A DNA stretch of 64,000 nt from an uncultured Selenomonas sp. (GCA_934202005.1 CAKPXP010000007.1:23282-87281); one strand, 5' to 3'; shown: positions 42,297 through 51,899, numbered from the stretch's first letter. Notes: generated by a model not told the origin, from the letters alone. Numbers and translations are program-made.

Positions 42297-44606
42297 ATGA
42301 CGAACCTTTTGAACAGGGTGAGTCTGGTCGCAACGTACCTCTCCTCAGAGGAATTCGTATCCGACCCAACGATCTATCAAAAATTCCGCACGCAATATCA
42401 AAAGGTCAAAAAGCTCCGAGCGCAAGTGCAGGAAGCCTCCCGCTTGGCAGTGGCGGGACTTGCCGCCAAGCAGGAGCTTAAAACCCTCTCCGCCTCCTAT
42501 GCGACAGACCTCGCGATACAGAAAAAGAACTCTGCTGCCTCGCTTGCGGCGATTGCCAAAGAAGCGAACAGGATTGAACAAAAACTGGCCATCGTCGAGC
42601 AAACACAGGCGATACTGGCCGCGCGTTTATCAAATACTAACAAAGAGAAAGAAAACATCTGGCAATACCTCCAAGCACTCGGCAAGCCTCCCGGGTTCTT
42701 CTCCAGACTTTTCAATTGCAGGGCAGCAAAAAAATATGACGAGAACCGGCGCAGGAAAGCGAACGAGCTGGAAACCGTGCAGAAAAAAGAGAACGCACTT
42801 CTTGACCAGGCAGCAGACCTCAAGCAGGAGATCGTAATACTCCAGACGAAGCGGCTGCAAATCGACGACGCGCAGCAAGATGCCTCCTCCGCCGTCGCGC
42901 ACTGGCAGACGGCGCGCGCAGCGCAACATGCAGCACTCGAGCGCCGCATACAGGAGGGAGCGGCGGCCACGGCCGCTTGCGGCAAGCCGCTCGACTTCGC
43001 ACAGGACTACGACAATCTGCAGCTATCGAACCCTTGGTTCACCAAGAACTACCGCATCGCGCAGACAGAGCTTTTCATCGCAGCACTCCGCGTGCGCAAA
43101 CAATTCCTGTACGACAACCGGAAGAATATCGAGGCCGCTGTCTATATCCGGAAAAACCAGAGTCAGTACCTTGCAAGCAACCGCGCCGTCACCGAGGCAG
43201 CTTGGGGCTGGATCCATCTGACCGTACCGGTCATCAGCTCAACCTTCGCCAGCTTTTCCAGGATGTTCCGGCACTTGGGCCCGAAAACACTCGGCCATCT
43301 CTTTATCGACGAGGCCGGACAGGCGCTGCCGCAGGCCAGCGTCGGTGCGATCTTCCGCAGCAAGCATGTCATGGTAGTCGGCGACCCCTCGCAGATCAAG
43401 CCTGTTCTGACGCTGGATGCCAGTATCCTCGCCATGCTGCGCAAACACTACGGCGTAACGGAAAGATACCTCTCCGAGTCCGCATCAACACAAACGCTCG
43501 CCGATTCCGCGAGTCCGTACGGCTTCTACAAGAAGCAGGATCGCACAGAGTCCTCATGGATCGGCATCCCGCTCTGGGTGCACCGCCGCTGCCGCTATCC
43601 GATGTTCACCATCTCGAATACCATCTCCTACGGCGGCTTCATGGTGCAGGGAAATAAAAAAGACGGCCGCGGCGGCTGGTACGATGTCACCGGCAAGGCA
43701 GACGACAAATACGTCCGTGAGCAGGGCGACTTCCTCGCCTGGAAGCTGCAGCAGCTGATGCAGGCCGATCCGCGCATCGGCGACAAAAGGGAGAAAGACC
43801 GCGTCTACGTTATCTCCCCATTCCGCAATGTCGCCTGCCGACTCGCACGTCGCCTGAAAGCCATCGGATTCACACGCTACGCGGCGAACGAGAAGCCCAC
43901 AAACGTCGGCACGATCCATACCTTCCAGGGGAGAGAAGCGCCCATCGTCTTCATGGTGCTGGGCGCGGACGGGCAGAGCACCGGTGCCGCGAGCTGGGCA
44001 GTCGCTGAGGCCAACATGATGAACGTCGCCGCGACGCGCGCCAAGGAAGCATTCTACGTCATCGGCGACAAGTCCCTCTACCTGAAGCTCGGCTCTGCCG
44101 TCGCCACAGAGACCTACCGCCTGCTCGCCCAATTCAACAGTGCGCATCCTGAGCTTGCGACAGATACAGCGGCAGAGGTCGAAGCCTTCCAGCAACAAAG
44201 AGACACATCCTCCAATTTCCATGCCAGCGCGCCCATGCCTGCCGCAAGCATCCCAGTGAAAAAACAGCCACCTCCGCCGCAAACGTTACAACCCTCCCTC
44301 TTCCCCTCTGCCCCACCGCTCCCAAAAACATCCTCCCCTTTGCCAAAGGAACCATCATTGACAAGAAACGTCGCCATGCAGTCAGCAAAGCGGACAAGCG
44401 GCACTATCATCTTTGTCGGTCAGGGAACGCTGGCACAATATGCCTATATCAAAGACGCGCAGGGACATGAATATGTGATCCACGAGTCGGCAGCCGCGAA
44501 GCTGGAGCATGCGCAGGAAATTCTGAAAACGGGCAACCGCGTCACCTTCATCGCTGTGCCTGAAAAAGGACGCAAGACAAAGGCGCTGGATATCCAGCTG
44601 CTGTAA
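42297..44606 (+). CDS. SF1 helicase, C-terminal part, with cold-shock-like tail
   Basis: A 769-residue frame, in phase with the preceding part across one TGA. A coiled-coil region (about 40-190) is followed by helicase motifs: LFIDEAGQALPQASVGAIF (Walker B, about 335), VMVVGDPSQIKPV (about 359), GTIHTFQGREAPIVFMV (about 537) and MNVAATRAKEAFYVIGD (about 573). After a proline-rich linker the last 70 residues (GTIIFVGQGTLAQYAYIKD, YVIHESAAAK, LKTGNRVTFIAVPEKG) resemble a cold-shock OB fold. Re-initiation at the ATG 42297 is possible (AAGGAG three bases upstream). It is either a two-piece helicase or a recently inactivated gene. Confidence 0.75.
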   Translation: MTNLLNRVSLVATYLSSEEFVSDPTIYQKFRTQYQKVKKLRAQVQEASRLAVAGLAAKQELKTLSASYATDLAIQKKNSAASLAAIAKEANRIEQKLAIVEQTQAILAARLSNTNKEKENIWQYLQALGKPPGFFSRLFNCRAAKKYDENRRRKANELETVQKKENALLDQAADLKQEIVILQTKRLQIDDAQQDASSAVAHWQTARAAQHAALERRIQEGAAATAACGKPLDFAQDYDNLQLSNPWFTKNYRIAQTELFIAALRVRKQFLYDNRKNIEAAVYIRKNQSQYLASNRAVTEAAWGWIHLTVPVISSTFASFSRMFRHLGPKTLGHLFIDEAGQALPQASVGAIFRSKHVMVVGDPSQIKPVLTLDASILAMLRKHYGVTERYLSESASTQTLADSASPYGFYKKQDRTESSWIGIPLWVHRRCRYPMFTISNTISYGGFMVQGNKKDGRGGWYDVTGKADDKYVREQGDFLAWKLQQLMQADPRIGDKREKDRVYVISPFRNVACRLARRLKAIGFTRYAANEKPTNVGTIHTFQGREAPIVFMVLGADGQSTGAASWAVAEANMMNVAATRAKEAFYVIGDKSLYLKLGSAVATETYRLLAQFNSAHPELATDTAAEVEAFQQQRDTSSNFHASAPMPAASIPVKKQPPPPQTLQPSLFPSAPPLPKTSSPLPKEPSLTRNVAMQSAKRTSGTIIFVGQGTLAQYAYIKDAQGHEYVIHESAAAKLEHAQEILKTGNRVTFIAVPEKGRKTKALDIQLL

Positions 44607-44788
44607 AGGAAACGCTGATTAAATGAAGTGCTCCGGATTTGCACGGATGCGCTGTATCTCTCTAAGAGACAACCAGAGGCGTAGCGGGCAAAACGCTCCA
44701 TCGCGTTTTGTGCTGAGAATTTGTCGACAACGAGAGGACAGCGCAGATGCGTAAAGACGGAGTGCTGAATTAATCAGTGTTTCCTAAA
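44607..44788. repeat. Repeat family A, copy 2
   Basis: Starts GGAAACGCTGATTAAATGAAG and ends GAATTAATCAGTGTTTCC. It is the long subtype, with CAAAACGCTCCATCGCGTTTTG in the middle. It begins immediately after the helicase stop codon. Confidence 0.85.
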
Positions 44789-44821
44789 AGATGCCACCAT
44801 CGACTGCGAAGCGCAGATAGC

Positions 44822-44872
44822 AAAAACAAGTAGCCGCCTTGGACAAAGAAAACGTCCGAAGCGGCTGCTTGT
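44822..44872 (-). terminator. Terminator of the small minus-strand gene
   Basis: On the minus strand ACAAGCAGCCGCTTCGGAC pairs with GTCCAAGGCGGCTACTTGT and is followed by TTTTTG. Confidence 0.75.
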
Positions 44873-44880
44873 CATCTGTC

Positions 44881-45078
44881 TCAGCGATCCGCGCCATCCT
44901 GCTGGAGCATACAGTCCGGCGTGACGGCCGCGCCCTCATCATCGAGCAGCGTCTCTGCCGCTGCCGGGTCTCCTGCCGCCCGCGCGCGTTCCACGCGCAC
45001 GGAGGCGACATCCGCGAGTACGGCCATGAAGAAGAGCGCCGCGAGCAAGACGGCAGTGATTCCCTGTTTCCTTGTCAT
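44881..45078 (-). CDS. Small exported or membrane protein
   Basis: A 65-residue protein with an N-terminal hydrophobic segment (ITAVLLAALFFMAVLADVAS) after MTRKQG, then a short polar tail with one Cys. It looks like a signal-anchored or secreted small protein of unknown role. The ATG at 45078 has AAGGAAG upstream, and a terminator follows the stop codon. It is divergent from the LysR gene. Confidence 0.55.
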   Translation of the reverse strand: MTRKQGITAVLLAALFFMAVLADVASVRVERARAAGDPAAAETLLDDEGAAVTPDCMLQQDGADR

Positions 45079-45357
45079 GATGGATCTTCCTTTCTCATCT
45101 TTCGCGGCGCCGCTTTTCTTGATGGCTTCATTATGCCACAGGCGCATCTGCAAGAAAAGCGGGGGAATCTGATATATCCATCGGAAAAACCGATGGATTG
45201 CAGCGCGAGGGCGTGCTACAATGAAGGCAGCACAAGCGCCCCAGGCTCGCGGCGGCCTAGCGATTCCCGGCAACAAGACATGATGAGCCCGGCAGGCGAC
45301 GCGCGGACGGGATGTCTCGCTGCGGTGCGCCCGCCGGCTGACGAAAGGATGGATTCC

Positions 45358-46260
45358 ATGACTCTGATGCAGATGCGCTATTTCCTCACGGTCTGCCGCC
45401 TGCAAAGCATCACGCACGCGGCGGCGGAGCTGCATGTCGCACAGTCGACGCTGAGCCAGGCGATGCAGGGGCTCGAGGAGGAGACGGGGCTCAATCTCTT
45501 CCTGCGCACGGGACGCCATATCATGATGAGCCAGGACGGGCAGCGGCTCGCGCAGAAGCTCTCCCGCCTGCTCGCGCAGGTCGATGCAGTCGAGCGCGAG
45601 GTACAGGACATGGCACACCGCCACCAGCGGGTGCGCATCGCCATCCCGCAGCAGCAGGCGGCGTTCCTCATGCCGCGCCTCCTCCGCGTGTTCCAGCCCG
45701 CCCACCCGGAGATCGTGCTCGACGTCGTCGAGCCCTACGGCATCGAGGCGGCTCGGCTCGTGCTGGGCGAAAAGGCGGACTTCGCCGTCGTGAACTCCGA
45801 CGAGCAGAGCCTGCCGGAGCTGCGCTACCACCGCATCGCCTCGCATCCCATCTGCCTCACCGTCTGGGAGGGCCATCCGCTCGCGGCGCGCGGGCACATC
45901 TCCCTCGCCGAGGCCGCCCGCATCCCGCTCGCGATGCTCTCCGAGGAGTTCTATGTGACGCGCTGCGCGCTGCGCGCGATGAACGCGCGCGGCCTCTCCC
46001 CCGACGTGCGCTATTTCTCCCCGCACCTCTCGACGCTTTACAGCCTCGTACGCCAGCGGGCGCTGCCCGCCATCCTCTACGAGCGCGCCCTCGCCGAGCT
46101 GCCCGGCCTCGTCGCGCTGCCCTTCGACGAGGATCTGCGGCTCACGGGCACCATCCTCACGAAGAAAAGCCGCCAGTCCACAAGGGACCAGCGGCTCGTG
46201 ATACAGTTCATCGCGCAGCAGCTCGCGGCTGCGGGAAATGAGGAGGAAACGACTCCCTGA
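45358..46260 (+). CDS. LysR-family transcriptional regulator
   Basis: A 300-residue LysR regulator. The N-terminal winged helix-turn-helix is MRYFLTVCRLQSITHAAAELHVAQSTLSQAMQGLEEETGLNLFLRTGR; the effector-binding domain follows (VRIAIPQQQAAFLMPRLLRVF onward). The ATG at 45358 follows AAAGGATGG; an ATG at 45349 is possible. LysR proteins usually control a divergent neighbour; here the small exported protein gene lies upstream in the opposite direction. The ligand is unknown. A long perfect terminator follows. Confidence 0.9.
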   Translation: MTLMQMRYFLTVCRLQSITHAAAELHVAQSTLSQAMQGLEEETGLNLFLRTGRHIMMSQDGQRLAQKLSRLLAQVDAVEREVQDMAHRHQRVRIAIPQQQAAFLMPRLLRVFQPAHPEIVLDVVEPYGIEAARLVLGEKADFAVVNSDEQSLPELRYHRIASHPICLTVWEGHPLAARGHISLAEAARIPLAMLSEEFYVTRCALRAMNARGLSPDVRYFSPHLSTLYSLVRQRALPAILYERALAELPGLVALPFDEDLRLTGTILTKKSRQSTRDQRLVIQFIAQQLAAAGNEEETTP

Positions 46261-46269
46261 AAGACAAAG

Positions 46270-46313
46270 CTCCTTGGGGAATGCGTGATATCACGCATTC
46301 CCCAAGGAGTTTT
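46270..46313 (+). terminator. Terminator of the LysR gene
   Basis: CTCCTTGGGGAATGCGTGAT is self-complementary with the following 20 bases (ATCACGCATTCCCCAAGGAG), then TTTT. Confidence 0.9.
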
Positions 46314-46319
46314 CAGCAA

Positions 46320-46727
46320 GGATCCGCTCATGAATAGAGGGACTGCTCTTTTATCAAAAAAGGAGGAAGACGCATCAGCGCGGGATGCCAGCGACCGCCC
46401 CAGACGTGCCGAACGCAAGGGCAGCGGCAGAGGTGTGCGGACTCGAACCATGTTTTCTGGTACGATTCCCCGCCGTACAACACCTCTTCCACCGCTTCGC
46501 GGTCCCCCTTCTCCTGAGGAGAAGGCTATTTCACGGCCATTTCGTCGTTCGATGCCTCTTCGAGCGTAACGGGAGGGGCACGACCGTCGCTACGCCATTG
46601 ATCCGAACACTTCATCGTTCGATGCCTCTTCGAGCGTAACGAGGCACCTCTTCCCAATGAGAAAGGTATTATTCACAGCCCCCCAGCGACAAGCGCTACA
46701 TAGGAACAGATCCCTGAATGGGTCCCC
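46320..46727. repeat. Spacer with family B repeats
   Basis: About 400 bp without a gene. A family B copy spans about 46434-46530 (ACACCTCTTCCACCGCTTCGC, then CTTCTCCTGAGGAGAAGG). The 21-mer GATGCCTCTTCGAGCGTAACG occurs twice (near 46552 and 46622), and GGCACCTCTTCCC with GAGAAAGG marks another partial copy near 46640. Confidence 0.6.
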
Positions 46728-48173
46728 TCAATGGAACTGGATGGCGTCGAGCTCCCAGACGCGGCCCGTGACGCTCTCGATGGGCGCGTCGGCGGTGACG
46801 CTGAGCTCCGGGGCGATGTTCTTTTCCGGGAAAACGTTCCACGTCGCCGTCTCCTCGCCGTGCTCGAAGAAGGCCTCGACGATTGTCTTGTCGACGAAGA
46901 GCTGCAAGGAGAGCGTCTGATCCGTGAAGAGCTTGAACCGGCGCACGCCGCGCCCGCCCTTTTTCATGCCCGTGCGGTCAATGGTCATGACCTGCGACGC
47001 GCGGTCGTAGGTGAGCGTCGTGCGCTCGAGACCGTAAGCGAGCGTGACCGTGACCGTCTGCGCCGCACCGAACGTGAGGTCGAGCAGCACCTCCGCGCCG
47101 TCGCCGAGCTCCGCGCGCACGCCCGGCGTCTCGGCGGCGTCGATGTCCACGGCGCTCTCCGCGATGCGCAGCGCGCGCAGCTCGCGCGCGGGCTGCGAGA
47201 ATAGTTTCCCCTGGCGCAGCGTCAGCACGCGCGGCAGCGTGAGGCTGTGCATCCAGCCCTTTTCCCGCGTCGGATAGGCCGCCTCCTCGTCCGGCATGCC
47301 GATCCAGCCGAGGAGGATGTGGCGTCCCTCGCAGGAGAAGACCTGCGGCGCGTAGAAGTCGAAGCCCTTGTCGAGCTCCTGGAACCGCCCGTGCATGAGC
47401 TCCATGCTCTCGAGCGAGAGATGGCCCACGAGATAGCCGGACTGGTAGCGGTTTTGGTATTTATACTCCTTCGCAGGGAGGCCCTGCGGGCAGAAGAGCA
47501 GCACGTCGTAGCTGCCGAAGCGCAGGAGATTCGGGCACTCCCACATGTAGCCGAAGTCCTTGTACTTCGTCGCGATCTCGCCGCAGCACCGCCAGCCCTG
47601 CTCGCCCTCGTCATGGTAGACGAGCACCGTGCCCGTCTCATCCTCGCGCTGCGCGCCGAGCACGAGGTAGCGCTCGCCGTGACGGTAGAATACGTAAGGA
47701 TCGCGGTAATGGCCCGTGTAGCCCGCGGGATTCGTCGGCAGGATGATCTCCTCCTTGCGGATGGTGCCGTCATCCGTCAGCGTGCCGAAGCGCTGCGCGG
47801 GCGTGCGCACGCCTGCCGCGTCCTTCGCGTTGCAGGTGTAGAGCACGCGGACGCGCCCGTCCTCGACGAGGCCGCAGCCGGAGTAGCAGCCGTCCTTGTC
47901 ATGCGCGTCGCTCGGCCACATCGAGAGCTCCGGCACCGTGTAGTGCACGAAATCGCGCGTCGTCGTGTGCGCCCAGCTCTTGTGCTTGTGCTCGCAGCCC
48001 AGCGGGTTCCACTGGCAGAAGATGTGCGTGAAGCCGCCATAGTGCACGAGCCCGTTCGGATCGTTGATGAGGCCGAACGGCATCTCGAGGTGGAACCGAT
48101 TGTGCCAGCGGTCAGTGAATGGCAGCGCCGCCCGCACCGCCGCGTCGATGGTCCCCTTGTCGATCGTATCCAT
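46728..48173 (-). CDS. scrB: Sucrose-6-phosphate hydrolase (GH32)
   Basis: A 481-residue glycoside hydrolase family 32 enzyme. The nucleophile motif is FGLINDPNGLVHY (about 34), the stabilising aspartate lies in YRDPYVF (about 157), and the acid/base is in MWECPNLL (about 212). The C-terminal beta-sandwich has LQLFVDKTIVEAFFEHGE. It cleaves sucrose-6-phosphate made by the EIIABC encoded upstream into glucose-6-phosphate and fructose. A terminator-like hairpin lies between the two genes, so read-through or a separate start is needed. Confidence 0.93.
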   Translation of the reverse strand: MDTIDKGTIDAAVRAALPFTDRWHNRFHLEMPFGLINDPNGLVHYGGFTHIFCQWNPLGCEHKHKSWAHTTTRDFVHYTVPELSMWPSDAHDKDGCYSGCGLVEDGRVRVLYTCNAKDAAGVRTPAQRFGTLTDDGTIRKEEIILPTNPAGYTGHYRDPYVFYRHGERYLVLGAQREDETGTVLVYHDEGEQGWRCCGEIATKYKDFGYMWECPNLLRFGSYDVLLFCPQGLPAKEYKYQNRYQSGYLVGHLSLESMELMHGRFQELDKGFDFYAPQVFSCEGRHILLGWIGMPDEEAAYPTREKGWMHSLTLPRVLTLRQGKLFSQPARELRALRIAESAVDIDAAETPGVRAELGDGAEVLLDLTFGAAQTVTVTLAYGLERTTLTYDRASQVMTIDRTGMKKGGRGVRRFKLFTDQTLSLQLFVDKTIVEAFFEHGEETATWNVFPEKNIAPELSVTADAPIESVTGRVWELDAIQFH

Positions 48174-48277
48174 ACTATGCCCTCCGATATCCTATCTCTG
48201 GAAAAGCGCCCCGCCGCACGGTGCCGCGCGGACGCGAGCCGCTCTTCCCTCCGCCTTGCGGGGGAGCTTTCATGAAG

Positions 48278-48315
48278 AAAGAGGAACCCGCCAAACCGCG
48301 CGGGTTCCTCTTCTA
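48278..48315 (-). terminator. Hairpin between scrA and scrB
   Basis: On the minus strand GAGGAACCCGC pairs with GCGGGTTCCTC and is followed by TTTCTTC, about 55 nt after the scrA stop codon. Confidence 0.6.
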
Positions 48316-48369
48316 TTATACGTGATTTCGTCCGTTTCTGTAAGCCATCTCGCGGAATGTGTTCCCTTT

Positions 48370-50220
48370 TCAGTCCTCCTCCGGACGGAAAAAGAGATAC
48401 GTCAGCGCGAACGCGACGGCGAAGCCGACGACATTGACGAGGAGGTACGCGCCGAGATGGTCGAGATAGAGCAGCGTGCCCGGCAGGACCGTGATGCCCA
48501 TGCCCGTGCCCGCGAGGTGCAGGAAGCTCGCAAGACCGCCCGCGCAGGCGCCGCCGACGAGCGCGTAGAGGAACGGCTTCATGAGGCGCAGGTTGATACC
48601 GAAGATGACCGGCTCCGTGATGCCGAGGAACGCCGGCACGATGGACGAGATGTAGAGGGCGCGCTTCTTCTTGTTCTGCGTGCGCGCCGCGACAGCAGCC
48701 GCCGCGCCGCCCTGCGCGATGATGGCACCCGTGATGATGGCGTTGAAGGGATCGACGCCCGTCGACGCGAGCAGCTGCACCTCGAGCGCGTTGAACACAT
48801 GGTGCACGCCGAACACGACGATGGCCTGCTGCAGACCGCCGACGACGAAACCGCCGATACCGAACGGCAGCTGCAGGAACGCGGAGACCGCGCCGAAGAC
48901 CGCGAGCTCGAGCGTATGCATGATCGGGCCGACGATGAGCAGGCCGAGCAGCATGGAGAGAAAGAGCGTGAGGAACGGCGTCACGATGAGGTCGACGACG
49001 TCCGGCACGATGGTCTTGAGCTTCTTCTGCAGCTTCGCCGCGAAGATACCGAGCACGAGCGCCGGGAGCACCGAGCCCTGGTAGCCGACGACGGGCACCT
49101 CGATGCCGAAGATGTTCATCGGGATGGGCTGCGCCGTACCGCCCGCGATTGCGTAGGCGTTCGGCAGCTCAGGTGAGACGAGCATGAGGCCGAGCACGAT
49201 GCCGATGACCGGCGTGCCGCCGAAGCGCTTCGTCGTCGACCAGCAGACGAGCGCCGGCAGGAACGCGAACGCCGTATCCGTGAGAATGCGGCTCATGCGC
49301 AGCACGTTCTCGCTGAACTCGAGCCCCAAGCTCTGCGCCGCGCCGCGCAGGCCCATGAAAAGACCGGTCGCGACGAGCACGGGGATGATGGGTACGAAGA
49401 CGTCGCCGAGCGTGCGCGAGATCTTCTGCACGAGCGACATCTGCGCGTAGACTTCCTCCTTGTTACTCACGCCGGAGAAATTCGTCCCCTTGACGAACTC
49501 CGCGAACACCTTGTCGACGAAGCCCGTGCCGAGGATGATCTGGTACTGCGCCGCCGCGAAGAACTGTCCCTTCACGCCCTCGATATTCTCGATGGCCTTC
49601 CCGTCGATCTTGCTCTTGTCGTTCACGATGAGGCGCAGGCGCGTCGCGCAGTGCTCGGCGTTGCGGACATTCTCCATGCCGCCGACGTACTTCTCGATGA
49701 GCTTCGCCACGCGCTGCTCATCGGGCAGGTCGTCAAAGGAATGATCCTCCGCGTCCGCCGCCGCGGCTGCTCCGCCAGCCGCGGCCTTTGACGTGATGCT
49801 CTGCCCGCCATACTCCACCGTGATGTCGCCGAACTCCGCGGCGTTCGTCACGACGACCGGCGTCGTCGTATCGTAGCCCGCCGCGCGGATGGCCGCGGGA
49901 TCGAACGTCAGGAGTACCTGCCCCTTCTTCACCTTGTCGCCCTGCGCGGCCTGCGCCGTGAAATGCGCACCGTTGAGCTTCACCGTGTCCATGCCGACAT
50001 GGATGAGCACCTCGATGCCATCCGCAGACTTCAGACCGATGGCATGCTTCGTCTCGAAGAATACTGTGATTTCGCCGTCGAACGGCGCGACAACCTTGCC
50101 CTGCGGGTTCCTCACCGCGGCGCCGCGTCCCATCGCCCCGGTGCTAAAGACCATATCCTTGACCGCGCTGAGCGGGATCAGCTCACCCGCGACCGGGCTC
50201 GTCAGCCGAATGTCTCTCAT
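48370..50220 (-). CDS. scrA: Sucrose-type PTS enzyme EIIABC
   Basis: A 616-residue permease with all three PTS parts. An EIIA (glucose/Crr type) domain comes first (LTSPVAGELIPLSAVKD, with the active histidine in VLIHVGMDTVKL), then EIIB (KYVGGMENVRNAEHCATRLRL, with the phosphocysteine), then the membrane EIIC (about ten segments; GITEPVIFGINLRLMKPF). The order A-B-C is a known variant; BCA is the more common arrangement. It imports and phosphorylates sucrose or a related beta-fructoside, receiving phosphate from HPr. The start at 50220 has GGAGG upstream. It precedes scrB. Confidence 0.92.
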   Translation of the reverse strand: MRDIRLTSPVAGELIPLSAVKDMVFSTGAMGRGAAVRNPQGKVVAPFDGEITVFFETKHAIGLKSADGIEVLIHVGMDTVKLNGAHFTAQAAQGDKVKKGQVLLTFDPAAIRAAGYDTTTPVVVTNAAEFGDITVEYGGQSITSKAAAGGAAAAADAEDHSFDDLPDEQRVAKLIEKYVGGMENVRNAEHCATRLRLIVNDKSKIDGKAIENIEGVKGQFFAAAQYQIILGTGFVDKVFAEFVKGTNFSGVSNKEEVYAQMSLVQKISRTLGDVFVPIIPVLVATGLFMGLRGAAQSLGLEFSENVLRMSRILTDTAFAFLPALVCWSTTKRFGGTPVIGIVLGLMLVSPELPNAYAIAGGTAQPIPMNIFGIEVPVVGYQGSVLPALVLGIFAAKLQKKLKTIVPDVVDLIVTPFLTLFLSMLLGLLIVGPIMHTLELAVFGAVSAFLQLPFGIGGFVVGGLQQAIVVFGVHHVFNALEVQLLASTGVDPFNAIITGAIIAQGGAAAAVAARTQNKKKRALYISSIVPAFLGITEPVIFGINLRLMKPFLYALVGGACAGGLASFLHLAGTGMGITVLPGTLLYLDHLGAYLLVNVVGFAVAFALTYLFFRPEED

Positions 50221-50325
50221 CTCGCTACCTCCGTCTTTCCTTTCCAGAAACCGCTGTTTCGCTCGGCGGCTCCTCCACTCCCTATATGATTCCCCAAACG
50301 AATGTGGTATCAGTTCCATAATCAT

Positions 50326-50354
50326 ATCTTAGCAACTCCGTCGCGTTTTGTCAA
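50326..50354 (-). promoter_or_regulatory. Promoter of the sucrose genes
   Basis: On the minus strand TTGACA (50349-50354) and TAAGAT (50326-50331) are spaced by 17 bp. Just downstream, TGGTATCAGTTCCA (plus strand, about 50305-50318) is a short imperfect dyad that could be an operator. Confidence 0.75.
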
Positions 50355-50557
50355 TATCCGTCAGGGAAAATCCTGCGGACAATCACAAGCAGGAAAATCA
50401 GGGCAGCTTGCAGAAAAGGAAAAGAGCAGGGCGCATCCGCGCAAGAGAAGAACCGCGGCGAGAAACGACAGCGCCCGGCCCGCATCCGCCCCTGCCCCGC
50501 GCACGGAAAGCGCCGCACGCGGAAGAGAGACCAGCGCGCCCAGGGAAGCACGGACTC

Positions 50558-50959
50558 ATGCAGCGCTTCCCCAGGAAGAAACGAAGGAACCCCTTGGATA
50601 CAGAGAAAAAACGTCAGCAGGAACAGGCCGTGCTCGAAGAGATCATCCGCTGCTACTGCCACGGCCATCACCACCGCCGCGCGGCGGGCGAGGCGCTCTG
50701 CGCCGACTGCCGGGAGCTCGCATCGTACGCCGCCGCGCGCGTCCGGGCCTGCCCGCGCATGGCGAGCAAGAGCTTCTGCAGCATCTGCCCCGTCCACTGC
50801 TACACGCCCGAGCGGCACGCGCAGATCCAGCGCGTCATGCGCTACGGCGGCCCGCGCCTGCTCTTCAGACACCCCATCATGACCCTGCGCCACATCTACC
50901 TGTCGTGGAAGGAAAAGCGGAAATCCTCCCCGGCCGCAGCTGCCGCGCCGCAGAAATGA
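50558..50959 (+). CDS. ygbA: YgbA-type nitrous oxide-stimulated promoter family protein
   Basis: A 133-residue protein rich in cysteine and histidine: CYCHGHHHRRAAGEALCADCRELASYAAARV, FCSICPVHCYTPERHAQIQRVMRYGGPRLLFRHP. The cysteine pattern matches the E. coli YgbA family, tied to nitrosative stress and iron-sulfur biology; a metal-binding role is likely. The ribosome site (GGGAAG) is weak and some upstream basic sequence may be translated. Terminator follows. Confidence 0.85.
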   Translation: MQRFPRKKRRNPLDTEKKRQQEQAVLEEIIRCYCHGHHHRRAAGEALCADCRELASYAAARVRACPRMASKSFCSICPVHCYTPERHAQIQRVMRYGGPRLLFRHPIMTLRHIYLSWKEKRKSSPAAAAAPQK

Positions 50960-50973
50960 CGGGACACAGACAC

Positions 50974-51022
50974 AAAAAGCCTCGCCGCCGGATGCTCCCT
51001 TGCATCTGGCGGCGGGGCTTCT
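50974..51022 (+). terminator. Terminator of ygbA
   Basis: AAGCCTCGCCGCCGGATGC pairs with GCATCTGGCGGCGGGGCTT, with A residues on the 5' side and a short T-rich 3' side. Confidence 0.65.
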
Positions 51023-51072
51023 GTATGCGGCGGCCGATTGCAGGCGGCGCGCCGCACTTCCCCCGCTATGTT

Positions 51073-51250
51073 TAGGAACCACTGATTAATTCGGCCCCTG
51101 CCTTTGCGTATCTGCACTGTCCTCTCATCGCCCTACAATCCTCAGCACAAAACGCGATGGAGCGTTTTGGCTGCTACGCCTCCGGTTTGTCTCCGAAGAG
51201 TACAGCGCATCTACGCAAATCCAGGGCACCTCATTTAATCAGCGGTTCCT
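51073..51250. repeat. Repeat family A, copy 3 (reverse orientation)
   Basis: Starts GGAACCACTGATTAATTCGG and ends CATTTAATCAGCGGTTCC. It is the long subtype (CAAAACGCGATGGAGCGTTTTG). Its end touches the stop codon of the flavodoxin gene. Confidence 0.9.
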
Positions 51251-51688
51251 CTATTTCCCGCAGGCCTCAACGAACGACTTGCCGAGCGCCTCGCAGGCCT
51301 TGAGATCCTCATCCGTCGGCCCGTTCTCGACGGCGAGGCCGTCAGAAAAGAGCTTCGCGCCCGCCTGCCGCGTGCGCTCCGCCCACGCCTCCATCCAGGC
51401 ACCGCCGCCCCAGCCGTAGGAGCCGAAGAGCGCGACGGGCACACCCGCGAGCTTTTGTTTCGCCGCGGCGAAGAACGGCTCGAACACGGACTCCTCGAGC
51501 ACCTCGTCCCCCATCGCGGGGCAGCCGAAGAAGAAGCCGGCGTAGCTTCCCATCTCCTCAGGCGAGAACTGCTCCACCTCGAAGAGCTGCGCCTCTGCGC
51601 CCGCCTGGCGCGTGCCTGCCTGGATGGCCTTCGCCATCTCCTCCGTATTGCCCGTACCTGACCAATAGATGATCGCTGTCTTGCTCAT
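51251..51688 (-). CDS. Flavodoxin
   Basis: A 145-residue FMN protein. The phosphate-binding loop is IIYWSGTGNTEEMAKAI, and the isoalloxazine loops are GCPAMGDEVLEE and FGSYGWGGGAWMEAW. It can replace ferredoxin as a low-potential carrier, typically when iron is scarce. It lies downstream of a DUF3793 gene whose promoter contains a Fur-like site, but a family A repeat (51721-51889) separates the two. Another copy directly follows its stop codon. Confidence 0.92.
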   Translation of the reverse strand: MSKTAIIYWSGTGNTEEMAKAIQAGTRQAGAEAQLFEVEQFSPEEMGSYAGFFFGCPAMGDEVLEESVFEPFFAAAKQKLAGVPVALFGSYGWGGGAWMEAWAERTRQAGAKLFSDGLAVENGPTDEDLKACEALGKSFVEACGK

Positions 51689-51720
51689 GAAAATACCTCC
51701 TCTGCCCGTCCGGGGCCCAT

Positions 51721-51889
51721 CTCTAAGGAAGCGCTGATTAAATGAAGTGCTCCGGATTTACGTGGATGCGCTGTATCTCTCTAGGAGACAAACCGCAGGC
51801 GTAGCCGAAGCTACGCTGAGGTTTGTCGACGACGAGAGGACAGCGCAGACGCGTGAAGACGGAGTGCTGAATTAATCAGTGCTTCCCTA
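51721..51889. repeat. Repeat family A, copy 4
   Basis: Starts AAGGAAGCGCTGATTAAATG and ends TTAATCAGTGCTTCCCT. It is the short subtype, with GTAGCCGAAGCTACGCTGAGG in the middle. It lies between the flavodoxin and DUF3793 genes. Confidence 0.9.
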
Positions 51890-51899
51890 AAGAGACGCC

